In this document: positions 8,390-18,081 of the stretch, in pieces
Position numbering within the stretch: position 1 is the stretch's first letter
Layout of the letters: each line of letters starts with the position of its first letter
Source of the DNA: Acidobacteriota bacterium
Lineage (GTDB): Bacteria > Acidobacteriota > Blastocatellia > Pyrinomonadales > Pyrinomonadaceae
Direction of reading: 5' to 3'
Assembly (NCBI GenBank): GCA_016715115.1
Contig: JADKBM010000001.1
Coordinates: 186,001 to 250,000 of the forward strand
Length of the DNA stretch: 64,000 nucleotides
Notes under the pieces: generated by a model
What the model was told of the DNA's origin: nothing
What the model saw: only the letters and a program-made list of their open reading frames with translations
The model's database searches: none
Position numbers and translations under genes: made by a program

Positions 8390-9924
8390 TGATTTCTCCT
8401 TTTCAGATCAATTGATTTGAGTATTTGTTTGTCCCTCACGAATTGGCCGACCCATTCCTGAAAGACGGAATTGTTGGGTCTGTACAATTCGACGGGCGTC
8501 GGATTGGTGTCGCTGTAGGCATCGATGGCAACCGGATCGACGCCGAGCGCGAAATTCCCAACCGCTTCTGAAGTCGTGAAGATGTAACGCTTACCGTCGG
8601 CGGACTTTGAAAGCATCCAACGAGAATTGGGTGTCCGATCGTCGTCATCGAGCGAAAGACGACGGTCGACGATCGATAGGAATTTTCCGTTGTATGCCCG
8701 AATCAGATACGTGTTTGGTTTTTCGATGAGAATTACGTCCCAGATCTGGTTTTCGCCGTTATGACAGCGATATACGATAGCATCGCGAAAGCCCTCTTCC
8801 GGACGCTCATCAACGTACGTGTTGGCATCGAGGCAAAGATCCGTTTCGTCACTCAATTGGTAGTTCAGTTTGAAGCGAGTCGCGCCGATACGTTGTCCGG
8901 TCTCGATCGGTCGACGATCACCAGCCGGAACGCTCGAGACAAAATAGACTTCCTTGACGAGACGTCGGAATGCTTCTTCCGTGAGCCACAGATATCCGCG
9001 GTCGCCCCAACCCGGACCCCACGAGTTGATGAGTTTGAAAACCTGGGCCGGACCGGAATCGGCAGTCTCGACGCGGTCATAGCCGACGACCGTCATCGCG
9101 TGGAATCCGGAGTATGGTTGCAACGAATCGAGCCCGACAATCTCACCCTTGTTATCCTTGAAATTGACGTTTACGCCAACGACGACCGGAACGCGCTGAG
9201 CGAGTGTTTGCTTGATCTCGTCAATGATTTCAGGACCGATGTCGGACTCGAAATTGTTTGAAGGCATGAAATAGCGTGTTTCGGATGTGTATTTCGCAGT
9301 GATAATGGACTTCAAGGCGGGTCGCAGACTCTCATCGGATTTTCCGCAATCCGCCTGGCTGTATTTGTCCTCGATCGGAAGGCCGCCGACTCGCTTTAAT
9401 TCATACAAACCTCGCGGAATACTGATTCCGCCCTTGCTGCAAAGTCCGCATCCGCAATCCCGGCAACGACGGCGATACTCCGCCAGGTTTTCGTCGGCGG
9501 CAATCGACATATTAATCCGGTCTTCTCCCCAATTGGTGCAGACGGCGGAGTCAACCTCGGGCAACGGCGCTTGATCGAAGTTCATTATCCGGTGAACCGT
9601 CCAATCCCACAGAAAGTATGGACTGAGTTTTAACGGCTCACGACCGGCGTTCAAGTTCAGGATCTCCGCGGCGTATGCGATCGCAAACGCGGTGCAGGCG
9701 CCCTGCTGATACTGGTGACGGACGGTCAGGCCCGTGCCGATATCCACCGATTTGGGCAGCACCTCAGACTCGTTCGATGACGTCGGCGAAGGCCGATAGG
9801 CATCGATACGTTCGAGATCGTCCTTGGTCGCCGGCAAATTTCCGGTTGCGACCGGTCCTTGGCCGAACGCCGCTCCGCAGTTCGCCGCGATCAACATCAA
9901 CAATGCAATTCGTTTCATTTTCAT
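8386..9924 (-). CDS. Secreted papain-family (C1) cysteine protease with ricin-type C-terminus
   Basis: 512 residues from the ATG at 9924; a further in-frame TTG at 9945 is less likely. The signal peptide ends near residue 21. The catalytic set is visible: Gln74 and Cys77 in QYQQGACTAF, His in SGFHAMTVVGYD, and Asn in LINSWGPGWGDRGYLWL. A Cys-rich insert (CRDCGCGLC) lies between them. The last 160 residues carry three spaced QxW-like motifs (ENQIWD, NSRWML, FQEWVG), suggesting a ricin-type beta-trefoil carbohydrate-binding domain. Substrate is likely extracellular protein or glycoprotein. It is coupled to the next gene by a 4-nt overlap. Confidence 0.9.
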   Translation of the reverse strand: MKMKRIALLMLIAANCGAAFGQGPVATGNLPATKDDLERIDAYRPSPTSSNESEVLPKSVDIGTGLTVRHQYQQGACTAFAIAYAAEILNLNAGREPLKLSPYFLWDWTVHRIMNFDQAPLPEVDSAVCTNWGEDRINMSIAADENLAEYRRRCRDCGCGLCSKGGISIPRGLYELKRVGGLPIEDKYSQADCGKSDESLRPALKSIITAKYTSETRYFMPSNNFESDIGPEIIDEIKQTLAQRVPVVVGVNVNFKDNKGEIVGLDSLQPYSGFHAMTVVGYDRVETADSGPAQVFKLINSWGPGWGDRGYLWLTEEAFRRLVKEVYFVSSVPAGDRRPIETGQRIGATRFKLNYQLSDETDLCLDANTYVDERPEEGFRDAIVYRCHNGENQIWDVILIEKPNTYLIRAYNGKFLSIVDRRLSLDDDDRTPNSRWMLSKSADGKRYIFTTSEAVGNFALGVDPVAIDAYSDTNPTPVELYRPNNSVFQEWVGQFVRDKQILKSIDLKRRNQ

Positions 9925-9971
9925 TTCCGTTTGTGATGGCTGCAATTAATGCGATGAATGTTTTATCCGAA

Positions 9972-11384
9972 CTACGGGGCCTTGACCAAAACCCAACTTC
10001 GGCAATCGTAGTCGGCGTCTTTCTTCAGTTTTGAGTAAGGCGCATAGGACATTATCGTGTTGCTTGCCAGCACGAGTCCGTCCATTCCGACGAGCCGATA
10101 GCTGACGACCGCGCCGCCGCTGAACGTAATGCTCTTCCCGCGTGTAAAGATGTCGATGATCGGACTTCCCTTTTCCCGAACGTTGCCGCCGGCCTGCGCG
10201 ACTCGGGCATCGAGCCACGCGACTTGTTTTGTGTCGTCATTATCGTCTTTGTTTATGATCGCCAACACCTGTTCAGCCCGCAGATAGGAAACGAGCGATC
10301 GGCCCTTGGGCGCATCGTCCTCAGCGCCCTTTGACGGCTCAAACTGTCCGATGGCAGCTTCTGCGAGAGACTTCAGGCGATTCAGATCCTTGATGATGTT
10401 TGCAAAATCCGCATCGAATTCTTCGACCTGCTTCTTGGCCGCCGCGAGGTCGTCTTTGGCCGCCTTTTCCGCTGCGGCAAGCTCAAGCTTGGCGACCGCG
10501 AGTTGTTTCTGAATAGCGGGCTTCGTTCTCGCGTTTGCTTTTTTGAGCTTCTCCTCAAGATCGGCGACAGCCTTTTGTTTGCTTTTGACCGTTTCTGCAA
10601 GCGCCTCCTGATTGCCTTTCAGAAGTTCGGCTCGACGGTCCGATATTCGTTTCAGCATCTCCGAAGCCCTCCGGCTTTCGACCAGTAGGTCGTTCAATGA
10701 ATTAAGCAATCCGGACGGTTCGCCAAGATTGACCAGACGTATCGGATCGTAAACCTGGACCCCCAATTTCGTTGAGATCATCGATACGAAATCGTCACGC
10801 TCGATTGTCACTTTGGCTCCGGTGATCTTATCGTCGACCTTGAAAAGTGCGAGGATGTCGAGGGCCGGCCCCAGAATTGCCGCAGCCGAAATGTTCGTGA
10901 CGGGTCCGCCCGCTTTTTCCGTTGCTTTCAGTTTCACGTCTGCATCCTTGAATCCTTCCTTGAACGCCTGAAAGATCAGTCCATTGTGCTGAATCAACGC
11001 CGAATACTCGTTCAGTGCGTCTGCCGTAGGCTGATCGAATATCAGGATCGCGCTCACTTTTGAAACATCGATCGTGCGTGTAATCGCCCCCGCGGCGCAG
11101 CTTGCCGCCCGGAATGCGGCGATGTCCTTTTCGATAAGATCGCCGGTGACAGTCGTCGTACTTTTTAGATTCTCGAGCTCGTTCTTCCGATTCTCGATTT
11201 CCTGTTTTCTCGCTTCGGCCGCCTTCTGTCTCGCCTCGGCCTCGGCGGTACTCGCTGCGGCTTTGTCTTTTCGACGCTGAATTTCGGGATCGGGCGTCGG
11301 TGTTGGCTCCGTTTGGGAGTACGTTGCGTTGGATAAACCAACAATTATTAGGAATGTCGTTGCGGCAATCAGTGTCTTGTTCAA
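9972..11384 (-). CDS. Exported coiled-coil protein
   Basis: 470 residues from a TTG at 11384. This start is preferred because GAGAGGTGA precedes it and it begins directly with the signal peptide (TLIAATTFLIIVGLSNATYSQ). A long Ala/Glu/Lys/Arg helix follows (about residues 25-75), and a second coiled coil covers about 245-335. The flanking regions look globular. No family recognised. It probably forms a periplasmic or cell-surface rod. It lies 47 nt upstream of the protease gene on the same strand, so they may be co-expressed. Confidence 0.75.
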   Translation of the reverse strand: MNKTLIAATTFLIIVGLSNATYSQTEPTPTPDPEIQRRKDKAAASTAEAEARQKAAEARKQEIENRKNELENLKSTTTVTGDLIEKDIAAFRAASCAAGAITRTIDVSKVSAILIFDQPTADALNEYSALIQHNGLIFQAFKEGFKDADVKLKATEKAGGPVTNISAAAILGPALDILALFKVDDKITGAKVTIERDDFVSMISTKLGVQVYDPIRLVNLGEPSGLLNSLNDLLVESRRASEMLKRISDRRAELLKGNQEALAETVKSKQKAVADLEEKLKKANARTKPAIQKQLAVAKLELAAAEKAAKDDLAAAKKQVEEFDADFANIIKDLNRLKSLAEAAIGQFEPSKGAEDDAPKGRSLVSYLRAEQVLAIINKDDNDDTKQVAWLDARVAQAGGNVREKGSPIIDIFTRGKSITFSGGAVVSYRLVGMDGLVLASNTIMSYAPYSKLKKDADYDCRSWVLVKAP

Positions 11385-12066
11385 GATTTCACCTCTCAGA
11401 TTCTGTGTTTTATCAGGAGCCAGAGAGAATTGGTTTCCAAGAATGAATGGGCAATCTGTTTGGTTCCTGCAGTCATATATGCCAAACAGGAACAATTCCT
11501 TTCATTCATGGCGAAAAACAAGGAATACTCTGGAACTCGAGTCACACGGCCAGTGGTCGGTAACCCTTATTTCGTTCGGGTTTCTGCATCGTTCCGGAGA
11601 TTTGGAAGAAGATCAGCGCCTGTTGATCGAGTGGGTTTTTCTGAAAAGCCTTTCCGCAATTTCGGGCGGCAAGGCACTGCGCAGTCAGGGCGGCGTAGCC
11701 GCGATCTAACCGGCGGCCTGACGGAAAAGCCGAGCTTTCCCGCACATCCGGGCGGCAAGCCGCGGGGCAATTTTGGATTTTGGATTGGGGATTTTGGATT
11801 GGGGATTGGGCCACGGGGCGTGAATGGCCAATCGCCTCGATTTCAAAAGCGTGTGGAAACGCGTAACTCGAGGGGTCGCGATTGGTCTGGGTGTTCCCCC
11901 CGCTCGGTTGACTGGTCGCCGCTTACACCTGGGCTCCGCTCCGCTTCACGTGGTGCTATCGTACGTGCGTGTGCTCCGCACACTGATTCGGTTTCTCTGA
12001 CGGGCTCGAAGGCAAGAAAAGTCCGCGTTGCGGGGCTGTTTTCACCAATCGCGCCGCGTTTGCGTT
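11385..12066. other. Gene-free gap with short repeats and repeat A copy 2
   Basis: About 680 nt. 11765-11811 is built of GGATTTTGGATTGGG-type units in 7- and 14-bp steps. 11815-12010 is the second copy of dispersed repeat A, including CTTCACGTGGTGCTATCG and GTGTGCTCCGCACACTGATTC. Open frames here are low-complexity and lack ribosome sites. Confidence 0.7.
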
Positions 12067-14151
12067 TCATTTGCACCGCGTCAGGTCCCATGAATAGGTC
12101 GTTTCGCTGCCGTCGCTGTTTTGGATCGTCTTTGTGCCTTTGATCTGGTTCGGGGTTCGCGGATCGGCGTCGAATTCGACTTCGAAGTCCGGGCCGGGAA
12201 TGTCGCGCGGGACGGCGTCGCGCTCGGTCGAGCTGTTGGCGGCGTTGTAACTCGGACAGTTGGACTCATATGTCCTGATGTGGATCACTTCGGCAAGGAT
12301 CTGCGGCGGCGAAAACGATAGGTAGCCGCGCCGGCCGATGACGCTGATCGCTACCAGAATCCTCGCCGTTGCATCGCCTTTGGTTTGGGACTCGTATTTT
12401 TGGACCTGGCCGGATTCGATGATTCCGGTCGAGCAACTCATCCGTCCCGATGCGTAAGTCCGCTCGCGATAGTCGGACGCGAGGTAGCCGGCGCGGGCCG
12501 CGCCGATGAAGTTATTGACGATCCCGCCGGTCAGATCGCGCGTCCCGGGAAGATCGATCTCGACACTGAACGTCTGGCTTTTGACAGATACGGATCTGAC
12601 CAGCCTTCCGCTCGGCGCTTCTTCCCGATCCTCACGCCGTGTGTTGACGGCTTTGACGGTTCCCGTCCAACCGGCGTCACAGTCCTTGGGCTTTGGGGTT
12701 TTGGCCGGAGGCTTTAGCTTTTGCGGTTCCTCGACCGGGATCTCCAGCACCTCGAGCCCGATTCCGCGTCTTGAAATCGACTCGACGACGATCCTCGCCG
12801 TTCCCTTTTTGGGAGCGGTCAGCGTGAAGACGATGTTCGGCTTGCCGGGCCCGTTTCCGGGCGTCACGCTTTGTGTTCCGCTCCCCGAGAGGTTCGCGTT
12901 GAACTGCGTCGAATCAAGTTTGCTGACGCTGACCGCGTCCACTTCGGTCGACTCGTTCGGCTTTAGAGCTTTCTTTGGCGAGACGCATTTCACGTCGACG
13001 CACTCGTAATTTCGCCAGCGCGAGACCGACGAGAGCATTATCGGCTTCAGATCGAGCATCAACAGCGAAAGCGCCAAATTATGCACTTGCGAGATCCGTT
13101 TGGACTCTTCGATCGTCGAAATTCCGGACGATCTTTGCGTTGCGTTTCCGATTTGGGCGTCGCCAGACCCGGTCGGCGGGGTGTTGCCCGTCAGGCTGTA
13201 GTTGATAGATCTCGTCCCGTCGACGACGCCGGTTTTGTTTTCGGCCAAACCCAATCTGTACGCGCGGTCATAACCGAACGTCTTCTCGGTGATCGTTCCC
13301 GCCATATCAAAATCGGTCATTTCGGCGCTGTCGTTGACGTGGGCGGTGATCTGATATTCGATAACATATTCGATCGTAAGCGCCGCGAGCTGTGTCCCCG
13401 TATTTATCGTCGTTTGCTTAAACTGTCGGTATCGGGCCTTGCCGCGCACGATCCCGGCGGCATCCGGACAAACGCCGAACGATACGGCTCCGCCCTGCTT
13501 TGTTTCGTTGGTCAGTTTGCTTCGATCGGTTTTTGAGGCGGCTTCAACCTTGGTCGAGGTGTTGCTTTCCTGGGACATCGAGTTCCCTTCGAAACTGACG
13601 TTGCTGTCGACGCCGACCGTCTGCGTGACGATCGATGTTTCATTCTCGATCGTTTTGACGTCCGTCGCCTTGGATCCCCGGCTGGTTTCGGTTTCGGTGA
13701 CGATTATTTCGGGCGAATCGGCGGGTTGCGCAAGGTAACTCGCATTGATGAAAGAAACGTCTGTTGGAAGCAGGCTTTGCGGCTGCAAAACGAACGGACT
13801 CTGCGGAGTTGTCTTCCCGTTCAAAACGCCCTGCTGCTCGTATCGGTTCTTGTTGAATTCCCGCGCCTTTTCGACGACCGTCTGAAAGTCATCTTTGATC
13901 GCGTTTTGAAAGAAGATGAGAAGATCGTCACGCCGGGCCTCGATTGTCCGCGCCGTGCTTTTGTCGGAAGTGATCGCGGTGAGCCATTTGTCCAATGCTG
14001 GGTCGCTCAACAATGCGCGGTTGGCTTCAAACCGGTCGCTCGATAGGACGATTCCCGCCGTTTCAAACGATCCGACCGAATTCTGGGCCGAAGTCGGTAT
14101 GGCATTGACGATGATGCTGATTATCAGCGCTGATGATATCCAAATTCGCAC
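12067..14151 (-). CDS. Large exported protein of unknown function
   Basis: 694 residues from a GTG at 14151, chosen because GGAGGA lies about 10 nt upstream and the signal peptide follows at once (VRIWISSALIISIIVNAIPTSAQ). A longer reading from 14328 would bury the signal. The mature part is rich in Ser, Thr and Asn in its first half, with beta-like segments, a Pro/Lys linker (KLKPPAKTPKPKDCD) and a C-terminal domain with paired Cys. No enzyme motif recognised. It is the most upstream gene of the four exported genes read leftward, with repeat-filled spacers between them. Confidence 0.75.
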   Translation of the reverse strand: MRIWISSALIISIIVNAIPTSAQNSVGSFETAGIVLSSDRFEANRALLSDPALDKWLTAITSDKSTARTIEARRDDLLIFFQNAIKDDFQTVVEKAREFNKNRYEQQGVLNGKTTPQSPFVLQPQSLLPTDVSFINASYLAQPADSPEIIVTETETSRGSKATDVKTIENETSIVTQTVGVDSNVSFEGNSMSQESNTSTKVEAASKTDRSKLTNETKQGGAVSFGVCPDAAGIVRGKARYRQFKQTTINTGTQLAALTIEYVIEYQITAHVNDSAEMTDFDMAGTITEKTFGYDRAYRLGLAENKTGVVDGTRSINYSLTGNTPPTGSGDAQIGNATQRSSGISTIEESKRISQVHNLALSLLMLDLKPIMLSSVSRWRNYECVDVKCVSPKKALKPNESTEVDAVSVSKLDSTQFNANLSGSGTQSVTPGNGPGKPNIVFTLTAPKKGTARIVVESISRRGIGLEVLEIPVEEPQKLKPPAKTPKPKDCDAGWTGTVKAVNTRREDREEAPSGRLVRSVSVKSQTFSVEIDLPGTRDLTGGIVNNFIGAARAGYLASDYRERTYASGRMSCSTGIIESGQVQKYESQTKGDATARILVAISVIGRRGYLSFSPPQILAEVIHIRTYESNCPSYNAANSSTERDAVPRDIPGPDFEVEFDADPRTPNQIKGTKTIQNSDGSETTYSWDLTRCK

Positions 14152-14424
14152 GATATTGATGTCCTCCGCAATATCACGCGAGAAAGAAGGTCGAAGAGTA
14201 TCAGGGCGGCGGGGATTCGTTTTCAAAAACACTGAGTCCGATGCAGCGGATGCCGGATTCTCTTCCTGATCCTTGAGCGAAACTGTTTGCCTATGTGCTG
14301 CAACGCACGGACTTGAGTTTGCTCTCATTGATATTGTTAGTACAGAAGTCAGCCGGAAAGAATTTTGAATCGAACGAATTCCGAGGCTTGGCGAAGTAAT
14401 ACAACCGAAAGGGAGAAAACAAAA

Positions 14425-15315
14425 TTGTCAGTTGCAACGATCGAAACCAAAGAAACCGGCGGATTTATACAGTACAACCGAAGCGGCGGCGGTGAAACCG
14501 AGCAACCGTTTGAAAAACCGCTGATTGTTCCGGCGATCGAGAACTCGGCCCCGACGGCACATGCTTGGGCGGATGCACGGTTCGCGGTCGATATAATGGC
14601 CGAGCACGCGCTTTTTTTTACATTGATGCTGCCCCCGGAGGTCGCCGAACGCGAACATGCCGCGGCAGTTAAATTCAACGAGACTTTTAACAATTTGTAT
14701 CAGTTTATCGGCCCAACCGCGCCCAGCCAGAACGATTTGAAAAGCTTCGTCAGCAAGATTACAGCGGAAATCAAGCCGTTCATCGAGTACAAATCGAAGC
14801 TTGGCGAGGCACAGGCCTCCGGCAGATTGCGGAGTTTGGTCTGGCCGCTTTTTTTCGAACATACGCAAAATGAAGCCGAACGATGGGTGCGGCGGCTCGA
14901 GACTCTGGCCGGCGGCGAGTCGGAGCTTGATAAAGACGAGGTGTCGACGTTTTGGACGGGCATAATGGACGAACACGCACGGTTTGTCGGACATTTGCTT
15001 GATCCGGATGAATTTGAGTTGATCGAAACCGCGATGAAGACGAGTCGCGTGTTTAGAGATATGCATAACCACGGCGCCATCGCCGGAGCGGCAGTCGCAC
15101 TCGTGCACGAACCGGCGACCGTAGTTGGTTCGTTGGTTGAAAACCCGGAGACCAACGCGATTCTGAGCGCCGCGGAAACGATCCTGGATTTCACCACAAT
15201 GGCGGCAAGAGGCATCGAAGGCGCGCGGATCAAGAGCATCATCGACCCGCGGCTCGCCGATCACGTGAGGCGTGAGTCGCTCAAATTCGTCGATGAACTG
15301 AAACGCGCCGTTTAG
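14425..15315 (+). CDS. DUF2935-family protein
   Basis: 296 residues from a TTG at 14425, with GGGAG at 14411-14415. It contains two similar helical halves marked by MAEHALFFTLMLPPE and MDEHARFVGHLLDPDE, the repeated EHAxF motif typical of DUF2935 proteins known from spore-formers and other soil bacteria. The paired His/Glu in helices suggest a metal-binding four-helix fold, but the activity is unknown. It leads a short plus-strand cluster with a small membrane protein (32 nt gap) and a metallothionein-like protein, which hints at metal handling (inference). Confidence 0.8.
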   Translation: MSVATIETKETGGFIQYNRSGGGETEQPFEKPLIVPAIENSAPTAHAWADARFAVDIMAEHALFFTLMLPPEVAEREHAAAVKFNETFNNLYQFIGPTAPSQNDLKSFVSKITAEIKPFIEYKSKLGEAQASGRLRSLVWPLFFEHTQNEAERWVRRLETLAGGESELDKDEVSTFWTGIMDEHARFVGHLLDPDEFELIETAMKTSRVFRDMHNHGAIAGAAVALVHEPATVVGSLVENPETNAILSAAETILDFTTMAARGIEGARIKSIIDPRLADHVRRESLKFVDELKRAV

Positions 15316-15347
15316 CGGCTGATGTCCGCGTTCAAAAAGGAGTAGTT

Positions 15348-15572
15348 ATGGAAAACAATGGAAACGGAACCGGCAGCAATGCCGTTTGGGCGATCGCACT
15401 CGTTGTCGTCGTGGCGATTATCGCAGCGCTCGTGTATTACAGCGGCATCCTCAAATCGGTCACAACAAACCCGAAGGTCGATGTCAAAATAACCGCGCCG
15501 GCCGCGCCGGCACCGGCGGCACCGGCCCCTGCAACGCCGGCACCCGCAACGCCTGCGGCCCCGGTTCGATAG
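15348..15572 (+). CDS. Small single-TM protein with Pro/Ala tail
   Basis: 74 residues. AAAAGGAG precedes the ATG. An N-terminal Asn/Gly-rich start is followed by one transmembrane helix (VWAIALVVVVAIIAALVYY), then a short linker and a low-complexity tail of PAAPAPA repeats. The tail probably extends outside the membrane as a stiff linker. No known family. It lies between the DUF2935 gene and the metallothionein-like gene. Confidence 0.7.
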   Translation: MENNGNGTGSNAVWAIALVVVVAIIAALVYYSGILKSVTTNPKVDVKITAPAAPAPAAPAPATPAPATPAAPVR

Positions 15573-15599
15573 AATTGAAACTAACTGAGGAGAACAAAT

Positions 15600-15746
15600 A
15601 TGACAAACGAAGTGAAATGTGCGCACGGAAGCTGCAATTGTCCGGTCGGGACCGAAGGTGAATTTTGTTGCGATCACTGCCGGGCAGCTGCCGCGCAGGA
15701 TATAGTTGAAATCAACTGCGATTGCGGCTGTCCCGGTTGCAAATAG
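15600..15746 (+). CDS. Metallothionein-like Cys-rich protein
   Basis: 48 residues with a strong GAGGAGA ribosome site. It has ten Cys and two His: KCAHGSCNCP at the N-terminus, EFCCDHCRAA in the middle and CDCGCPGC at the end. The order KCAxxxCxC, then a hydrophobic spacer with CCxHC, then a CxCxCxxC end matches bacterial metallothioneins of the SmtA/BmtA type, which bind Zn, Cd or Cu in a four-metal cluster. It is short and easily missed by gene callers. The two upstream genes on the same strand are probably co-transcribed. Confidence 0.75.
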   Translation: MTNEVKCAHGSCNCPVGTEGEFCCDHCRAAAAQDIVEINCDCGCPGCK

Positions 15747-15810
15747 GTTACGGCGCGTTGAACTATGATGGCTTTTTCGCGCTCCGGTCAAGTAAGGGTG
15801 CCACGGCGCC

Positions 15811-15972
15811 TCGATTTATGATGGCTTTTTCGCGCTCCGCGCTCATTGCAAGCGGGGACGCTTGCGCTCCAGTCAAGTAAGGGCCATGGCGCCCCCGCGC
15901 CGTCAGTCTCGATTTATGATGGCTTTTTCGCGCTCCGCGCTCATTGCAAGCGGGGACGCTTGCGCTCCAGTC
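15811..15972. repeat. 64-bp perfect direct repeat plus fragment
   Basis: 15811-15874 and 15909-15972 are identical (start TCGATTTATGATGGC, end TGCGCTCCAGTC). A partial copy lies at 15764-15790. The second copy ends one base before the stop codon of the radical SAM gene (15974-15976). No coding role seen. Confidence 0.85.
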
Positions 15973-15973
15973 G

Positions 15974-17527
15974 CTAGACGTTCGGGACGGCTTCGCCGCT
16001 CACTTTGGCCCGGCGGCGCGCGTTGCGCCAGGTTCGCAATCCCTCGGCCGTCAACGAGAAGATCGTCTTCCGGTTCTGGAACAGAAGCTTGATCCAAGCC
16101 ATCTTGCCCATTTGCGGGAAATAGATGCCGCGGAAAAAAAGGCGCGCGACGAGGTGGCTGATGCGGACCTGGATCGGCGCGTCCTTGATCGATTCGATCG
16201 CTTCGGCGTTGCGTTCCGGACTGTACGAACGCGACCAGGCGTTGAACGTTTCGGTCTTCGCTTCTTCGATCGTCATCTTCAAAGGATTGTGCGCCATCAC
16301 GAACGGCGCAAATTCGAGCCAGTGTTTCGGACGATGGAGACGTCCGGCCTTTTCAAGCCGGTCGTACAGAGGCGTTGCCGGGAACGGCGTCAACTGGCCG
16401 AAAACCGGGAGTCCCGGCGCCCAGCTTTCGATCTCGCCGACGGTGCGGTCGGCGACTCCGACCGTGTCGTTGTCCATTCCGAAAATGAACGAAGTGATCG
16501 CGTAGATATTTCGGCGACGAAGCCCTTCGAGCACCGCCTGATAATTCGCGGGCTTCGAAAAGGTCTTGTTGACGTCCGCCATATTCGCCGGATCGATCGA
16601 TTCCATTCCGATAAAGATCCATTTTCCGCCCGCATCGGCGATGAGATCGACAAGTTCTTCGTCAGCCAACAGGTTGGCGCTGATCTGGGCGACCCAAGGC
16701 AGGATCGCGTCGGCGGCAATGATCTCGCGGAGCAGGCCTTTGAGGCGCTTTTTGTTGATCGCAAGGTTGTCGTCGATGAAGAATACGGCGATCTGTCCTT
16801 TTTCTTCCTTGGCACGCGCTTTGAGCCGCAAGAGTTCTTCGACAACGCTCTCGTTCGTGCGGAATCTGATCGAATCGCCGAAAAATCCGGTCACGGTGCA
16901 GAATTCGCAACCGTAAGGACATCCGCGACCGGTTTCGATCGGGACGACAAAGAACTTGCCCCAACCGGCTCCGAGCTTCGACATCGGTCCGCGCAAAAAC
17001 TTGGGCACGAGACTGAATTGTTCGAGATCGAGAGTTTCCCAGGGAATATGCGGATAATCCTGCAGCGACGGTTTGATGTCGTTGCCTTTCGGGTCAACCG
17101 CCGGTTGGTAGCGCTGCTTGAGTTCGCCGTTCGCCGCATCCTCGACGATCTGCGCCCAATACGAGTCCGCTTCGCCGAGCGCGATCGCGTCGGCGTGCTG
17201 CGGCCCGCCGTCGAGTCCGAGCGCTTCGTCCGGGCATTCGGTCACGTGCGGTCCGCCCATCACGACCTTGATTCCCGCGGCGCGGAGCGAATCCGCGACG
17301 AGGTACGCACGCGCGACCATCCGCGTCATCGCGCCGATGCCGACGAGGCCGATGTTCTCATCCTTGCAGAATTGGACCAGTTCTTCGCGCGTCATCGCTT
17401 TGGCGTTGCCGTCGATGAGAATGACTTCGTGCTGTTTCGGCGTCAGCGACTGCAGAAGAAACATCCACAAATGCGGCATAAAGTTGCGTGTGATGCCGTT
17501 ATCGGGGTTGTAAAGAAGAATTTTCAT
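15974..17527 (-). CDS. B12-binding-domain radical SAM enzyme
   Basis: 517 residues. The N-terminal 150 residues look like a cobalamin-binding Rossmann domain (KILLYNPDN, GLVGIGAMTR, VVMGGPHVT). The radical SAM core follows with the [4Fe-4S] ligands Cys203, Cys207 and Cys210 in TGRGCPYGCEFC, then FFIDDNLAINKKR and the strand motif GMESIDP. The layout is that of class B methylases and relatives such as hopanoid methylases (HpnP/HpnR-like), but the substrate cannot be told from sequence. The gene stands alone on the minus strand next to an inserted transposon. Confidence 0.85.
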   Translation of the reverse strand: MKILLYNPDNGITRNFMPHLWMFLLQSLTPKQHEVILIDGNAKAMTREELVQFCKDENIGLVGIGAMTRMVARAYLVADSLRAAGIKVVMGGPHVTECPDEALGLDGGPQHADAIALGEADSYWAQIVEDAANGELKQRYQPAVDPKGNDIKPSLQDYPHIPWETLDLEQFSLVPKFLRGPMSKLGAGWGKFFVVPIETGRGCPYGCEFCTVTGFFGDSIRFRTNESVVEELLRLKARAKEEKGQIAVFFIDDNLAINKKRLKGLLREIIAADAILPWVAQISANLLADEELVDLIADAGGKWIFIGMESIDPANMADVNKTFSKPANYQAVLEGLRRRNIYAITSFIFGMDNDTVGVADRTVGEIESWAPGLPVFGQLTPFPATPLYDRLEKAGRLHRPKHWLEFAPFVMAHNPLKMTIEEAKTETFNAWSRSYSPERNAEAIESIKDAPIQVRISHLVARLFFRGIYFPQMGKMAWIKLLFQNRKTIFSLTAEGLRTWRNARRRAKVSGEAVPNV

Positions 17528-17670
17528 ATAATAGCTGCCCTCCGAAAGTATCGCTTCGGCGCCACCTGCTCGAATTTTGGGGGATCAAAAAGCCCGGATG
17601 GTTGTAAAAAAACAAATATGAAAGCAGTTTCGCACTTTTTTGGTGAATTAGCGAATAGGACTTTGTGGAA

Positions 17671-17693
17671 AGTGCATAGTGCAGAGTGCACAG
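17671..17693. repeat. Left remnant of heptamer array interrupted by IS
   Basis: AGTGCATAGTGCAGAGTGCA plus CAG continues the same period-7 series as 19202-19358 on the other side of the IS element. The final CAG (17691-17693) is repeated at 19202-19204 as the target duplication. Confidence 0.75.
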
Positions 17694-17757
17694 TGTCCTT
17701 GCCTGAAATAGGTTGACCGTTTTTTGAGTTTAATTTCAACTCAAGGAGCGAACAACT

Positions 17758-18081
17758 ATGGCAAATTTAAGTGAATATGAAAAGCTGACGGTCAAGGAAC
17801 GACGCAACAGGACTTTCAGTGAAGAGTTCAGGCGAAAGAAAGTGGGTGAGATCGAGCGTTGCGTCACGTCGGTCAGTGAGGTGAGCCGCGAATATCAGGT
17901 TTCCCGGTCTGCAATATATGCATGGATGCGTCAGTATTCACGTATGAGAAAAAAACAGGAGCGGCTTGTGCTGGAGAGTCTGAGCGACACGAGAAAGATC
18001 AAGGCGTTGAAGGAAAAGGTGAAAGAGCTGGAGCAGGCTGTCGGGCAGAGCAGATACAGATCGATTTCTTTGACAAGATGA
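17758..18081 (+). CDS. IS3-family transposase OrfA (HTH)
   Basis: 107 residues with AAGGAGCG upstream of the ATG. The N-terminal part (RTFSEEFRRKKVGEIERCVTS) is a helix-turn-helix followed by VSRSAIYAWMRQY and then a leucine-zipper-like coiled coil (KIKALKEKVKELEQAV), as in IS3 OrfA proteins. It recognises the IS ends and normally fuses to OrfB by -1 frameshifting near 18050-18070. OrfA itself seems intact, but its partner is broken. Confidence 0.85.
   Translation: MANLSEYEKLTVKERRNRTFSEEFRRKKVGEIERCVTSVSEVSREYQVSRSAIYAWMRQYSRMRKKQERLVLESLSDTRKIKALKEKVKELEQAVGQSRYRSISLTR

Noticed and set aside
15944..17716. Long plus-strand open frame opposite the radical SAM gene
   Set aside because: It lies antisense to a gene with clear CxxxCxxC and B12-domain motifs, and its product is Arg/Asp-rich with no fold-like pattern.
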